Positions 18,911 to 27,432 of a stretch of 47,633 nucleotides of DNA are shown in pieces (within the stretch, counting starts at the first letter, position 1; each line of letters begins with the position of its first letter). The translations under genes and the position numbers were made by a program. The DNA comes from RBG-16-66-20 sp049651845 (lineage in GTDB: Bacteria; Pseudomonadota; Gammaproteobacteria; Burkholderiales; SG8-39), in the NCBI GenBank assembly GCA_049651845.1, contig JBASCW010000018.1, positions 1 through 47,633 on the forward strand. The letters are read 5' to 3'. The notes below the pieces were generated by a model, which was not told the origin of the DNA, did not search any database, and was given only the letters and a program-made list of their open reading frames with translations.

Positions 18911-20056
18911 TCAATCCCAGCTCAACGCCCCGCCGGTCTGGTATTCAATGACCCGCGTTTCGAAAAAGTTCCGCTCCTTCTTGAGGTCGATCATCTCGCT
19001 CATCCAGGGGAACGGGTTGGTCGCGCCGGCATAGAGCGGCTCCAGGCCGATCTGCTGGCAGCGCCGGTTGCAGATGAAGCGCAGGTATTCCTTGAACATC
19101 GGCGCGTTCAGGCCGAGCACGCCGCGCGGCATGGTGTCCTCGGCGTAGCGGTACTCGAGCTCGACGCCGGTGCGGAACAGCTCGCAGAGCTCGTCGCGGA
19201 ATTCCTGCGTCCAGAGCTGCGGGTTCTCGAGCTTGATCTGGTTGACCAGGTCGATGCCGAAATTGCAGTGCATCGACTCGTCGCGCAGGATGTACATGTA
19301 CTGCTCGGCGGCGCCGGTCATCTTGTTCTGGCGCCCGAGCGCGAGGATCTGCGCGAAGCCGACGTAGAAGAACAGCCCCTCCATGAGGCAGGAGAACACG
19401 ATCAGGCTCTTGAGCAGCTTCTGGTCGGCCTCCGGGGTGCCGGTCTTGAAGGCCGGGTCGGTGAGCGTATCGATGAACGGGATCAGGAATTCGTCCTTGT
19501 CCCGGATCGAGGAAATCTCGTGATAGGCGTTGAACACCGCGCCCTCCTCGAGGTTCAGGCTCTCGACGATGTACTGGTAGGCGTGGGTGTGGATCGCCTC
19601 CTCGAAGGCCTGCCGCAGCAGGTACTGGCGGCACTCGGGCGCGGTGATGTGCCGGTAGGTGCCGAGCACGATATTGTTGGCCGCGAGCGAATCGGCGGTG
19701 ACGAAGAAGCCCAGGTTGCGCGTGACGATGCGCCGCTCGTCCTCGGTGAGCCCGTTCGGGTTCTTCCAGAGCTCGATGTCGCGGCTCATGTTGATTTCCT
19801 GCGGCATCCAGTGGTTGGCGCAGGCGGCGATGTACTTCTCCCAGGCCCACTTGTACTTGAACGGCACCAGCTGGTTGACGTCGGCCTTGGAATTGATGAT
19901 GCGCTTGTCTTCCACCCGGATGCGGCGCAACGCCGCGTTCTCGGGCGCGTCGGCGGCGGGGGCGGCGGCCGGGGTGACCGGCACGAAGCCCGCGGCCGGC
20001 GGCAGGCCGAGCCCGGACAGCGCCTTCACCTGGCCCTCTTCTTCGAACTTCAGCAT
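18911..20056 (-). CDS. nrdB: Ribonucleoside-diphosphate reductase, beta subunit (class Ia)
   Basis: A 381-aa subunit that carries the diiron-tyrosyl radical used by NrdA to reduce ribonucleotides. MSRDIELW supplies the first Asp ligand. EEAIHTHAYQY supplies Glu, His and the radical Tyr in the E-x2-H-x3-Y spacing. FYVGFAQIL and RDESMHCNFGIDL supply later ligands. An Ala/Pro-rich 45-residue N-terminal extension precedes the core (RIINSKADVNQLVPFKYKWAW). The ATG is used; a TTG three codons upstream is possible. It lies 19 nt after nrdA. Confidence 0.95.
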   Translation of the reverse strand: MLKFEEEGQVKALSGLGLPPAAGFVPVTPAAAPAADAPENAALRRIRVEDKRIINSKADVNQLVPFKYKWAWEKYIAACANHWMPQEINMSRDIELWKNPNGLTEDERRIVTRNLGFFVTADSLAANNIVLGTYRHITAPECRQYLLRQAFEEAIHTHAYQYIVESLNLEEGAVFNAYHEISSIRDKDEFLIPFIDTLTDPAFKTGTPEADQKLLKSLIVFSCLMEGLFFYVGFAQILALGRQNKMTGAAEQYMYILRDESMHCNFGIDLVNQIKLENPQLWTQEFRDELCELFRTGVELEYRYAEDTMPRGVLGLNAPMFKEYLRFICNRRCQQIGLEPLYAGATNPFPWMSEMIDLKKERNFFETRVIEYQTGGALSWD

Positions 20057-20075
20057 GTCCGGCAAGCCTCGCTTC

Positions 20076-22964
20076 TCATTGGCATGCTTCGCATTCGGGG
20101 TTGTCGATCGAGCAGAACTTCGACTCCTCGGCCGCGGTGGTGGAGGCCGCCCCGGAGGCGGTGACGCCGCCGTCGGTCGGCACCGCGTTCAGCGCGCCCG
20201 CCTTGCTGGTGGACTTCTCGGCGTGCGTGGCGCCCATCGCGCGCAGGTAGTAGGTGGTCTTCAGGCCGCGGATCCAGGCGAGCTTGTAGGTCTCGTCCAG
20301 CTTCTTGCCCGAGGCGCCGGCCATGTAGATGTTGAGCGACTGCGACTGGTCGATCCACTTCTGGCGCCGCGCGCCCGCCTCGACCAGCCACTTCGGCTCG
20401 ATCTCGAACGCGGTCGCGTAGAGGCGCCGCAGCTCGGCCGGCGCGCGGTCGATGCGCGCGAGGTTGCCGTCGAAGTACTTGAGGTCCGAGATCATCACCT
20501 CGTCCCAGAGCCCGGCGCGCTTCAGGTCGCCGACCAGGTACTCGTTGGTCACGGTGAACTCGCCCGACAGGTTCGACTTGACGTACAGGTTCTGGTAGGT
20601 GGGCTCGAGCGACGCCGACACGCCGATGATGTTGGCGATGGTCGCGGTGGGCGCGATCGCGATGCAGTTCGAATTGCGCATGCCGTGCTGCCGGATGCGC
20701 TTCCTGAGAGGCTCCCAGTCCAGCGCCGAGCTGCGGTCGAGCTCGACGTAGCCGCCGCGCTCGGCGGCCAGCAGGTCGAGCGTGTCCTGCGGCAGGATGC
20801 CGCGGTCCCAGAGCGAGCCTCGGAAGGTCGGGTACTGGCCGCGCTCCTCGGCGAGCTCGGTCGAGGCCCAGTACGCGCCGTAGGCCACCATCTCCATCGA
20901 GCGGTCGGCGAACTCGACCGCCTCGGGCGAGGCGTACGGGATGCGCAGCTTGTGCAGGCAATCCTGGAAGCCCATGATGCCCAGGCCGACCGGGCGGTGG
21001 CGCAGGTTCGAGTTCTTCGCCTTGTCCACCGCGTAGTAGTTGATGTCGATCACGTTGTCGAGCATGCGCATCGCGGTGCGGATGGTCTTCGAGAGCTTGT
21101 CGAAGTCCAGGCCGGTGCTGCCGTCGCCGCGGGTGATCAGGTGCGCGACCAGGTTGACCGAGCCCAGGTTGCAGACCGCGATTTCGTCGTCTCCGGTGTT
21201 CAGCGTTATTTCCGTGCACAGGTTGGAGCTGTGCACCACGCCGGCGTGCTGCTGCGGGCTGCGCAGGTTGCAGGGATCCTTGAACGTGATCCAGGGATGC
21301 CCCGTCTCGAACAGCATCGACAGCATCTTGCGCCACAGGTGCACGGCGGGCAGCTTCTTGAACAGCTTGAGCTCGCCGCGCGCGACCTTGTCCTCGTAGC
21401 GCAGGTAGGCCTCCTCGAACTTGCGGCCCACCAGGTCGTGCAGCTCGGGCGCGTCGGACGGGCTGAACAGCGTCCACTCCGCGTTCTCCATCACCCGCTT
21501 CATGAACAGGTCCGGGATCCAGTTGGCGGTGTTCATGTCGTGCGTGCGGCGCCGGTCGTCGCCGGTGTTCTTGCGCAGCTCGAGGAACTCCTCGATGTCG
21601 AGATGCCAGGTTTCCAGGTACGAGCAGACCGCGCCCTTTCTCTTGCCGCCCTGGTTGACCGCCACCGCCGTGTCGTTCACCACCTTGAGGAACGGCACCA
21701 CGCCCTGCGACTTGCCGTTGGTCCCCTTGATGTGGGAGCCCAGCGCGCGCACCGGCGTCCAGTCGTTGCCCAGCCCGCCCGCGTACTTGGCGAGCAGCGC
21801 GTTCTCCTTGATCGCGTCGTAGATGCCGGTGAGGTCGTCGGCCACCGTGGTCAGGTAGCAGGACGACAGCTGCGAGCGCAGCGTGCCCGAGTTGAACAGC
21901 GTCGGCGTCGAGCTCATGAAGTCGAAGGTCGACAGCACGTCGTAGAACTCGATCGCGCGCGCCTCCCTGTCCTTCTCGTTGAGCGCCAGCCCCATCGCCA
22001 CGCGCATGAAGAAGGCCTGCGGCAGCTCGATGCGCTCGCCGCGCTGGTGCAGGAAGTAGCGGTCGTACAGCGTCTGCAGCCCGAGGTAGCCGAACTGCAG
22101 GTCGCGATCGGCGCGCAACGCCCGGCCCAGCCGAGTCAGGTCGAATTTCGCCAGCGCGGGATCCAGCAGCTCGGCGGCGACGCCGCGCGCGATGAATTGC
22201 GGGAAATAGCTCGCATAGCGCGTCGCCATCTGCGCCTGCGACACCTCCTCGCCGAGGATCTCCAGGCGGATCGTGTGCAGCAGCAGCCGCGCGGTGACGT
22301 AGCTGTAGGCCGGGTCCTTCTCGATGAGCGCGCGCGCGGCGAGGACCGCCGACTTGCGCACCTCGTCCATCGGCACGCCGTCGTAGAGGTCGCGTAGCGT
22401 GCTTTCGCGGATCGCCGCGGGCGAGGCCGCGGGCGCGAGTCCCTCGCAGGCCGAGGCGAGCTGCTGGTCGAGCGCCGCGAGGTCGAGCGGCCGGCGCGCG
22501 CCGCCTTCGACCACGTGCAGCACCGGCCCCGCGCCGCGTGCTTCCTTGGCGGCCTTCTCCTGCGCGCGCGCGCGGGCACGCTCCTCGCGATAGAGCACGT
22601 AGGAGCGCGCCACGTCGTGCTGGCCAGCGCGCATCAGCGCGAGTTCGACCTGGTCCTGGATGTCCTCGATGTGGAAGGTGCCGCCCTGCGGCTGGTGGCG
22701 CATCAGCGCGGACACCACGCTGCCGGTCAGGTCGGAGACCAGCTCGCGCACGCGCGCCGAGGCCGCGCCCTGGCTGCCGCCCACCGCGAGGTAGGCCTTG
22801 GTCATCGCCACCGAGATCTTGGCCGGTTCGAAGCCGACCACCGCGCCGTTGCGGCGGATGATCTTGTAGTCCGCGTAGGGGGAGCGCCGCGCCGCGCTGC
22901 CAGGCTCGGTGAGGTCCGCCGCGATCGAGTTCGTGGCCGCCGTGCCCTGCTGCGCGATCTGCAT
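20076..22964 (-). CDS. nrdA: Ribonucleoside-diphosphate reductase, alpha subunit (class Ia)
   Basis: A 962-aa catalytic subunit. An N-terminal ATP-cone (about residues 30-125, DYKIIRRNGAVVGFEPAKISVAMTKAY) provides allosteric control by ATP/dATP. The barrel contains SSCYLTTVADD, NLCTEITLNT with catalytic residues, VGLGIMGFQDCLHKL and NCIAIAPTATIANIIG. The C-terminus ends NPECEACQ, the flexible CxxC tail that receives electrons from thioredoxin or glutaredoxin. The ATG is chosen because GGGAGA lies 6 nt upstream; an in-frame GTG 30 nt earlier is less likely. The gene is preceded by two NrdR-type boxes. Confidence 0.96.
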   Translation of the reverse strand: MQIAQQGTAATNSIAADLTEPGSAARRSPYADYKIIRRNGAVVGFEPAKISVAMTKAYLAVGGSQGAASARVRELVSDLTGSVVSALMRHQPQGGTFHIEDIQDQVELALMRAGQHDVARSYVLYREERARARAQEKAAKEARGAGPVLHVVEGGARRPLDLAALDQQLASACEGLAPAASPAAIRESTLRDLYDGVPMDEVRKSAVLAARALIEKDPAYSYVTARLLLHTIRLEILGEEVSQAQMATRYASYFPQFIARGVAAELLDPALAKFDLTRLGRALRADRDLQFGYLGLQTLYDRYFLHQRGERIELPQAFFMRVAMGLALNEKDREARAIEFYDVLSTFDFMSSTPTLFNSGTLRSQLSSCYLTTVADDLTGIYDAIKENALLAKYAGGLGNDWTPVRALGSHIKGTNGKSQGVVPFLKVVNDTAVAVNQGGKRKGAVCSYLETWHLDIEEFLELRKNTGDDRRRTHDMNTANWIPDLFMKRVMENAEWTLFSPSDAPELHDLVGRKFEEAYLRYEDKVARGELKLFKKLPAVHLWRKMLSMLFETGHPWITFKDPCNLRSPQQHAGVVHSSNLCTEITLNTGDDEIAVCNLGSVNLVAHLITRGDGSTGLDFDKLSKTIRTAMRMLDNVIDINYYAVDKAKNSNLRHRPVGLGIMGFQDCLHKLRIPYASPEAVEFADRSMEMVAYGAYWASTELAEERGQYPTFRGSLWDRGILPQDTLDLLAAERGGYVELDRSSALDWEPLRKRIRQHGMRNSNCIAIAPTATIANIIGVSASLEPTYQNLYVKSNLSGEFTVTNEYLVGDLKRAGLWDEVMISDLKYFDGNLARIDRAPAELRRLYATAFEIEPKWLVEAGARRQKWIDQSQSLNIYMAGASGKKLDETYKLAWIRGLKTTYYLRAMGATHAEKSTSKAGALNAVPTDGGVTASGAASTTAAEESKFCSIDNPECEACQ

Positions 22965-23041
22965 CTCCCGTCTCCCGTGTTCGCCGGTTGCCACCCTGCC
23001 TGCGCCGGGGAATGACAGCCCCGTTACGTCCTAGCGCACAA

Positions 23042-23075
23042 CCACAATATCTAGTGCTGACGTCTTGATTGGCAA
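23042..23075 (-). promoter_or_regulatory. nrdA promoter overlapped by an NrdR-type box
   Basis: On the minus strand the sequence GCACTAGATATTGTGG (23057-23042) matches the palindromic NrdR box pattern. Its TAGATA coincides with a -10 element placed 16 nt after TTGCCA (23075-23070). Binding of NrdR here would block RNA polymerase. The site lies about 80 nt before the nrdA ATG. Confidence 0.6.
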
Positions 23076-23139
23076 CTAATTGTTGTGGGGGCACTCTACC
23101 ACGCAGTCCGGAATTTGCAAGCCTGCCGGCATTGCGGCA

Positions 23140-23155
23140 CCGCAATATCTAGTGT
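23140..23155 (-). promoter_or_regulatory. Second NrdR-type box
   Basis: On the minus strand ACACTAGATATTGCGG repeats the proximal box with 14 of 16 positions identical. The boxes are 98 nt apart, longer than the usual separation of about three helical turns, so looping or a second promoter may be involved. A possible extra promoter (TTGCAA, 16 nt, TAGAGT) lies between them. Confidence 0.6.
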
Positions 23156-23202
23156 CGCATTGGGGCGTAGCCCCTAGATGTAGGGCTGCGGCGCGTACGG
23201 CG

Positions 23203-23742
23203 CTAGGCGCCGCGGATCAGTCCGGCGAGCAGCCGCGGCCAGTCGAACCGCCGGCCCGGGTCCGACTTGCGGCCGGGCGCGACATCGCTGTGCGCCGCGA
23301 CCGCCCGCAGCGGCAGGGTGCGCTGAATTTTTCTCAGCAGCGCCTCGAGGCAGGCGTACTGCGCGGCCTCGAAGCGGGCGCCATCGGCGCCCTCGAGCTC
23401 GACACCGACCGAGAAGTCGTTGCAGCGCTCGCGGCCGCGCCAGCGCGACGCGCCCGCGTGCCAGGCGCGCGCCTCGAGCGGCACGAACTGCAGCAGCCCG
23501 CCGCCGCGGCGGATCAGGAAGTGCGCCGAGACGCGCAGGCCGGCCAGGCCGGCGAACGACGGATGCGCGGCCGGATCGAGCCGGTTCGTGAACAACCGCT
23601 CGATCGCATCGCCGCCATAGACGCCGCGCGGCAGGCTGATCGCGTGCAGCAGCAGCAGGCTGATCTCGATGCCGGGCGGGCGACTGTCGCAGTTCGGCGA
23701 CAGCACGCGCCGCGCGCCGTCGACCCAGCCACTCTGCGCCAT
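23203..23742 (-). CDS. ampD: 1,6-anhydro-N-acetylmuramyl-L-alanine amidase
   Basis: Cytoplasmic zinc amidase of 179 aa that removes the stem peptide from anhydro-muropeptides during wall recycling. Zinc ligands are visible: His33 in LLLLHAISLP, the His in AVAAHSDVAPGRKSDPG, and the Asp of the same motif. The AmpD block WRGRERCNDFSVGVELEG is complete. There is no signal peptide, as expected for AmpD rather than AmiD. The ATG overlaps the pilR stop by 1 nt (TGATG), so expression is coupled to the pilSR operon. A GGGGC-TAC-GCCCC hairpin follows about 25 nt downstream and could terminate transcription. Confidence 0.93.
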   Translation of the reverse strand: MAQSGWVDGARRVLSPNCDSRPPGIEISLLLLHAISLPRGVYGGDAIERLFTNRLDPAAHPSFAGLAGLRVSAHFLIRRGGGLLQFVPLEARAWHAGASRWRGRERCNDFSVGVELEGADGARFEAAQYACLEALLRKIQRTLPLRAVAAHSDVAPGRKSDPGRRFDWPRLLAGLIRGA

Positions 23743-25133
23743 CAGTCCGGTTCCCTGATGTCCAGCCTCTGCATCCGGTAACGCAAGGTGCGGAATGTGA
23801 GCCCGAGCAGCTTCGCGGCCGCGGTGCGGTTGAAGCCGGTCTTCGCCAGCGCCGCGAGGATCGCTTCGCGCTCGACCCGGTCGAGGTACGCCGGCAGCGG
23901 CGCCGCCGGCAGGCCGTCGGTCGCGGCGCCCGCGGCCGCCGCCGCGCTCCCCTCCTGCGACGCTTGCGGGTGCAGGCGCAGGTCCTGCGGCTCGATGGTC
24001 GCGTTGCTCGACAGCGCCACCGCGCGCTCGAGGATGTTCTCGAGCTCGCGCACGTTGCCGGGGAAATCGTAGGCCTCGAGCTCGCGGCAGGCCTCCGCGG
24101 ACAGGCGCGCGGGCGGCGCGGCGTTCTGGCGCGCCAGGCGCTCGAGCACGGTCTCGGCGATGAGTTTCACGTCCTCCCGGCATTCGCGCAGCGGCGGCAT
24201 CTTCAGCTCGATCACCGCCAGGCGGTAGAACAGGTCGCGCCGGAAGCGGCCCGCCTCGAGCAGCGCGGCCAGGTTCTGGTGCGTGGCGCTGATCACGCGC
24301 ACGTCCACCGGATCCTCCTGCGTCGCGCCGACCTTGCGCACCTTCTTCTCCTGGATCGCGCGCAGCAGCTTCACCTGCATCGGCAGCGGCAGCTCCGCCA
24401 CCTCGTCGAGGAACAGCGTGCCGCCGTGGGCGGCCTGGAAGAAGCCGCCGCGGTCCTCCTGCGCGCCCGTGAAGGCGCCCTTGCGGTAGCCGAAGAACTC
24501 GCTCTCCATGAGGTTCTCGGGCAGCGCGCCGCAGTTCACCGGAACGAACGCCCCGGCGCGGCGCGCGCCGCCGGCGTGGATCTGGCGCGCGGCGAGCTCC
24601 TTGCCGCTGCCCGACTCGCCGCAGATGTGCACCGGCGCCTGCGTGCGCGCGAGCTTGGCAATCAGCTCGCGCACCTCGCGCATCGCGGCGCTGTGGCCGA
24701 GCAGCTCCTGGCCGGCCTGCGCGCCGGCGCTGCGCTCGGGCAGCGACAGCGCCGACTTGATCAGCGTGCGCAGTTGCTCCAGGCCGACCGGCTTGGAGAC
24801 GTAATCGAAGGCGCCCGCCTTGAGCGCCGCGACCGCGTTCTCGGCGCTGCCGTAGGCGGTGATCACCGCCACCGGCAGGTCGCCCGGCAGGCCGGCGATG
24901 TGGCGCACGAGGTCGAGGCCCTCGCCGTCGGGCAGCCGCATGTCGGTGAGGCACAGCTGGTAGCGCCCGGTGCGCAGCCGCTCGCGCGCCTCGCCGAGGC
25001 TGCCCGCCGAATCCACCGCAAGGCCCATCTTGGCGAGCGTGAGCTCGAGCAGCTCGCGGATGTCGGGCTCGTCATCGACCACCAGCACGCGATGCGCGCC
25101 GGCGGCGGCGCTGCGCTCGCCGCGCGGCTTCAT
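23742..25133 (-). CDS. pilR: Sigma-54-dependent response regulator, PilR-like
   Basis: A 463-aa NtrC-family activator. The receiver domain (residues 15-130) has the acidic pair DDE at 20-22 and phospho-acceptor Asp64. The AAA+ domain has Walker A GESGSGKE (172-179), the sigma-54 contact loop GAFTGA (219-224), and Walker B GGTLFLDEVAELP. The C-terminal Fis-type helix-turn-helix is FNRTAAAKLLGLTFRTLRYRMQRL. It pairs with the kinase upstream, overlapping it by 4 nt. PilR activates type IV pilin transcription; the pilA gene is not in the window. Confidence 0.9.
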   Translation of the reverse strand: MKPRGERSAAAGAHRVLVVDDEPDIRELLELTLAKMGLAVDSAGSLGEARERLRTGRYQLCLTDMRLPDGEGLDLVRHIAGLPGDLPVAVITAYGSAENAVAALKAGAFDYVSKPVGLEQLRTLIKSALSLPERSAGAQAGQELLGHSAAMREVRELIAKLARTQAPVHICGESGSGKELAARQIHAGGARRAGAFVPVNCGALPENLMESEFFGYRKGAFTGAQEDRGGFFQAAHGGTLFLDEVAELPLPMQVKLLRAIQEKKVRKVGATQEDPVDVRVISATHQNLAALLEAGRFRRDLFYRLAVIELKMPPLRECREDVKLIAETVLERLARQNAAPPARLSAEACRELEAYDFPGNVRELENILERAVALSSNATIEPQDLRLHPQASQEGSAAAAAGAATDGLPAAPLPAYLDRVEREAILAALAKTGFNRTAAAKLLGLTFRTLRYRMQRLDIREPD

Positions 25134-26740
25134 GGCGCCGGCGCCTCCCGGCAAAGCACTCTGAAGTGCGCGCCCTGCATGTCGTCGACGTACTCCAGCG
25201 CCGCGCGGTTGGCGGCGCACAGCTCGCGGGCAAGGTACAGGCCCAGGCCGGTGCCCTTGCTCTCGGTGGTGAAGAAGGGCTCGAACAACTGGCCGAGGAT
25301 CGCCCGCGCGACGCCCGGGCCGTTGTCGATCACGTTCAATTCTACTTGATCGCCGTAGGCGCTCACCGCGAGGCGCACGCTGCCCGGGTCGCCGCGCGCG
25401 TGGCGCACGCCGTTGCGCAGCAGGTTCCACAGCACCTGGTGCAGGTGCTCGCGGTCGAACTCGACCGTCGCCGGGCGCGCGATCTCGAGCGCGATGCGCT
25501 CGGCCGGCACCGATTCGTTGGCGCAGAAGTCGCGCACGAAGGCCGGCAGCCACGTTTCGAGCGTGACGCGATCGGCGGCGGCGCGGTCGCGGCGGTTGAG
25601 CTGCAGCACGTCCGTCACCAGCCGCTCCAGGCGCTGCGTGTTGTCGTGAATGATGCGCGTGAGGCGCCCGCGCTCCGGGCCCCGGTTCTCCTCGTCGAGC
25701 AGTTCGGCCGCGTGGCTGATCGCCGAGAGCGGATTGCGGATCTCGTGCGCGATGTTGGCGGTCAGCCGGCCCAGTGCGGCGAGCTTGAGCTGCTGCGCCT
25801 CCTCGCGCGAGCGCGTGGTGTCCTCGACGAACACCACCACCAGCTGCTCGGCGGCGCCGGTCTCGACCAGGCGCAGGCGCAGGCCGCGGCCGCGCAGGTC
25901 GAGCTCGAAGCGCGCCGCCGCGCTGTCGCCCGCGTTCCAGGCGCGCCAGCGCTGCGCGAAGCCGGGCAGCAGGCGCGCGAGCTCGATGCCCTGCAGCGCC
26001 TCGGCGCCGAGCAGCCGCTGCGCGCGCGGGTTGTACTGCGCCACGCGCCCGTCGCGGTCCAGCACCAGCACGCCGTCCTGCATGTCGGCGATCACCAGCT
26101 GGTTGACGCGCAGCTGGGTCTCGAGCGCGCGCCCGCGCTCGCGCGCCAGGCGCTCGTTGGCCGCGACGCGCTGCGCGAGCCAGCCCACCACGCCCGCGCC
26201 GGCGAAGCCGCCGATCGCGAGCAGCGCGGGCTGCAGGTAGTTCACCTCGGGGGCGTCGAACTTGAGCACCCAGTAGGTCTGCTCCAGCAGCAGCGCGATC
26301 GCCGCGAGCGCCGCGTACAGCAGCGACAGGCGCCGCGGTGCGACCAGCGCCGCGCCGGTGAGCGCGATCAGCAGCATCACGCCGAGGCCCGAACGCAGGC
26401 CGCCGCTCGCGTACATGAGCAATATGATGGCGACGATATCTGTCGTGACGTGCGCCGACAGCTGCAGGTTGAACAGGTCCTTTAGGTTGCGCAGCACGCT
26501 CTGGAACACGAAGCCGAGCACCAGGTAGGCCAGGCACACGCCGCGGAAGAAGCCGAGCTGGTAGGAGCCGAGATTGAGCGCGTCGCCGTAGAACAGCGTG
26601 ATGCCGAGGAACAGCACCGCCACTGCCATGCGATAGATGTTGAAGTAGCGCAGCGAGATCCAGAACGAATCCGGCGTGCGCTCGTCGCGGCCGAACAGGC
26701 CCGCGTAACGCCCGTCCTGTGAAGTCGGCGCCGGCTGCAT
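25130..26740 (-). CDS. pilS: Membrane sensor histidine kinase, PilS-like
   Basis: A 536-aa kinase. Six hydrophobic segments fill residues 35-205. A PAS-like region follows (NQLVIADMQDGVLVLDRDGRVAQYNPRAQRLLG). The phospho-acceptor His332 lies in NIAHEIRNPLSAISHAAELL. The ATPase has an N-box NLLRNGVRHA, G1 VIDNGPGVA and G2 GTGLGLYLARELC. The six-helix plus PAS layout and the adjacent NtrC-type regulator identify the PilS/PilR pair. It overlaps PP0621 by 1 nt and pilR by 4 nt, so all three genes plus ampD appear to form one operon. Confidence 0.9.
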   Translation of the reverse strand: MQPAPTSQDGRYAGLFGRDERTPDSFWISLRYFNIYRMAVAVLFLGITLFYGDALNLGSYQLGFFRGVCLAYLVLGFVFQSVLRNLKDLFNLQLSAHVTTDIVAIILLMYASGGLRSGLGVMLLIALTGAALVAPRRLSLLYAALAAIALLLEQTYWVLKFDAPEVNYLQPALLAIGGFAGAGVVGWLAQRVAANERLARERGRALETQLRVNQLVIADMQDGVLVLDRDGRVAQYNPRAQRLLGAEALQGIELARLLPGFAQRWRAWNAGDSAAARFELDLRGRGLRLRLVETGAAEQLVVVFVEDTTRSREEAQQLKLAALGRLTANIAHEIRNPLSAISHAAELLDEENRGPERGRLTRIIHDNTQRLERLVTDVLQLNRRDRAAADRVTLETWLPAFVRDFCANESVPAERIALEIARPATVEFDREHLHQVLWNLLRNGVRHARGDPGSVRLAVSAYGDQVELNVIDNGPGVARAILGQLFEPFFTTESKGTGLGLYLARELCAANRAALEYVDDMQGAHFRVLCREAPAP

Positions 26741-26967
26741 CAGCCGTCCCGCGGCCCGAGCCGCCAGTGCTCCTCGCTGCAGTAGTGGCGGCCGCCGGCG
26801 CTGCGCGCCTCGGCCTTGGGCAGATTCACGCCGCAGTGCGCGCAGCTGACGAGGTCCGACTGCAGCGGTTGACCCGCGGACGGGGGCTGCTTCGGGCCCG
26901 CCAGAGCCCGCTTCAGCAGCCAGACCACGAGCACCACGACGACGATGATGGCAATCAGGCGGCCCAT
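26740..26967 (-). CDS. PP0621 family protein
   Basis: A 75-aa protein with one N-terminal membrane helix (IAIIVVVVLVVWLL) and a C-terminal zinc-binding-like module with CAHCGVNLPKAEA and HYCSEEHWRL. This matches the PP0621 family found beside type IV pilus regulators in beta- and gammaproteobacteria. Function is unknown. It is the first gene of the PP0621-pilS-pilR-ampD operon and the last chromosomal gene before the integrated element, with its start only 34 nt from the left attachment repeat. Confidence 0.85.
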   Translation of the reverse strand: MGRLIAIIVVVVLVVWLLKRALAGPKQPPSAGQPLQSDLVSCAHCGVNLPKAEARSAGGRHYCSEEHWRLGPRDG

Positions 26968-27000
26968 GCGGCCATTATGCGGGAATTGAATGCGGGGGAA

Positions 27001-27046
27001 TTGGTCGGGGTGACTGGATTCGAACCAGCGACACCTGCGTCCCGAA
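27001..27046 (-). repeat. Left attachment site: displaced 3' part of tRNA-Pro
   Basis: Matches the 3' 45 nt of the intact tRNA, from the anticodon loop through the T-arm, acceptor and CCA, with two differences. These are T51-A63 in place of A51-T63, so the T-stem pair is swapped but still pairs. Identity ends in the anticodon loop, the likely strand-exchange region. It is a fragment and not a functional tRNA. Confidence 0.9.
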
Positions 27047-27140
27047 TCGCTTTGGGAGTTCTTTTCCGACAGCCAGTTAGCAACGAGTTTCTGCCGGATC
27101 AGTATCTTACCTTATCTGTGGTTAACCACAATTAGCAGCG

Positions 27141-27163
27141 CACTGTGCCCAAAATGTGCCCAA
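27141..27163 (+). repeat. Integrase arm-type repeat, left copy
   Basis: A 23-nt sequence made of two tandem TGTGCCCAA units separated by AA. It is identical to a site beside the integrase at the right end. Position, tandem structure and conservation fit arm-type binding sites for the recombinase, about 95 nt from the core. Confidence 0.6.
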
Positions 27164-27397
27164 CTTTTCAGACGGCCGCGCACCGCCGCCCAATCGAACG
27201 CTTTCAGCAAAAGCGGTCGTTCTCGGGTGTGTGTATGACGCCCAGGCCGGAAAGCGGTTCAGCGGTCTTTGCGATGCGACCGTGGCTGAGCGGTGCAATG
27301 CGCCCGCGTCCTCTATTTCAGAGCACTACCCTATAGGGCGATTTCGAGCCACTTACGAAGGGGTAAGCAGGTCAAAAAAATATGCTTATAAACGTGC

Positions 27398-27431
27398 TTG
27401 ACAATCCGCATACATTGAGCGACACTCAATG
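27398..27431 (+). promoter_or_regulatory. Promoter with operator-like inverted repeat
   Basis: TTGACA is followed at 17-nt spacing by GACACT, a weak -10. The predicted transcription start falls on or next to the ATG, so the transcript could be leaderless. CATTGAG-CGACA-CTCAATG (27413-27431), a perfect 7-bp inverted repeat, covers the -10 and ends 1 nt before the start codon. That is a good place for a repressor. Confidence 0.45.
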
Positions 27432-27432
27432 A

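Larger units (their letters stand above)
27047..27432. other. Left end of the element: recombination arm and promoter region without a gene
   Basis: About 385 nt with no credible gene. It contains a perfect 14-bp palindrome TGTGGTTAACCACA (27117-27130), which may bind a regulator or excisionase; the left copy of the 23-bp arm repeat; and the promoter/operator of the next gene. Short open frames here are not supported by ribosome sites. Confidence 0.6.

Noticed and set aside
26719..27135. Plus-strand ORF crossing the left att site
   Set aside because: It is antisense to PP0621 and continues through the tRNA fragment; the VTGFEPATPAS-type peptide is the usual artefact of translating a tRNA.
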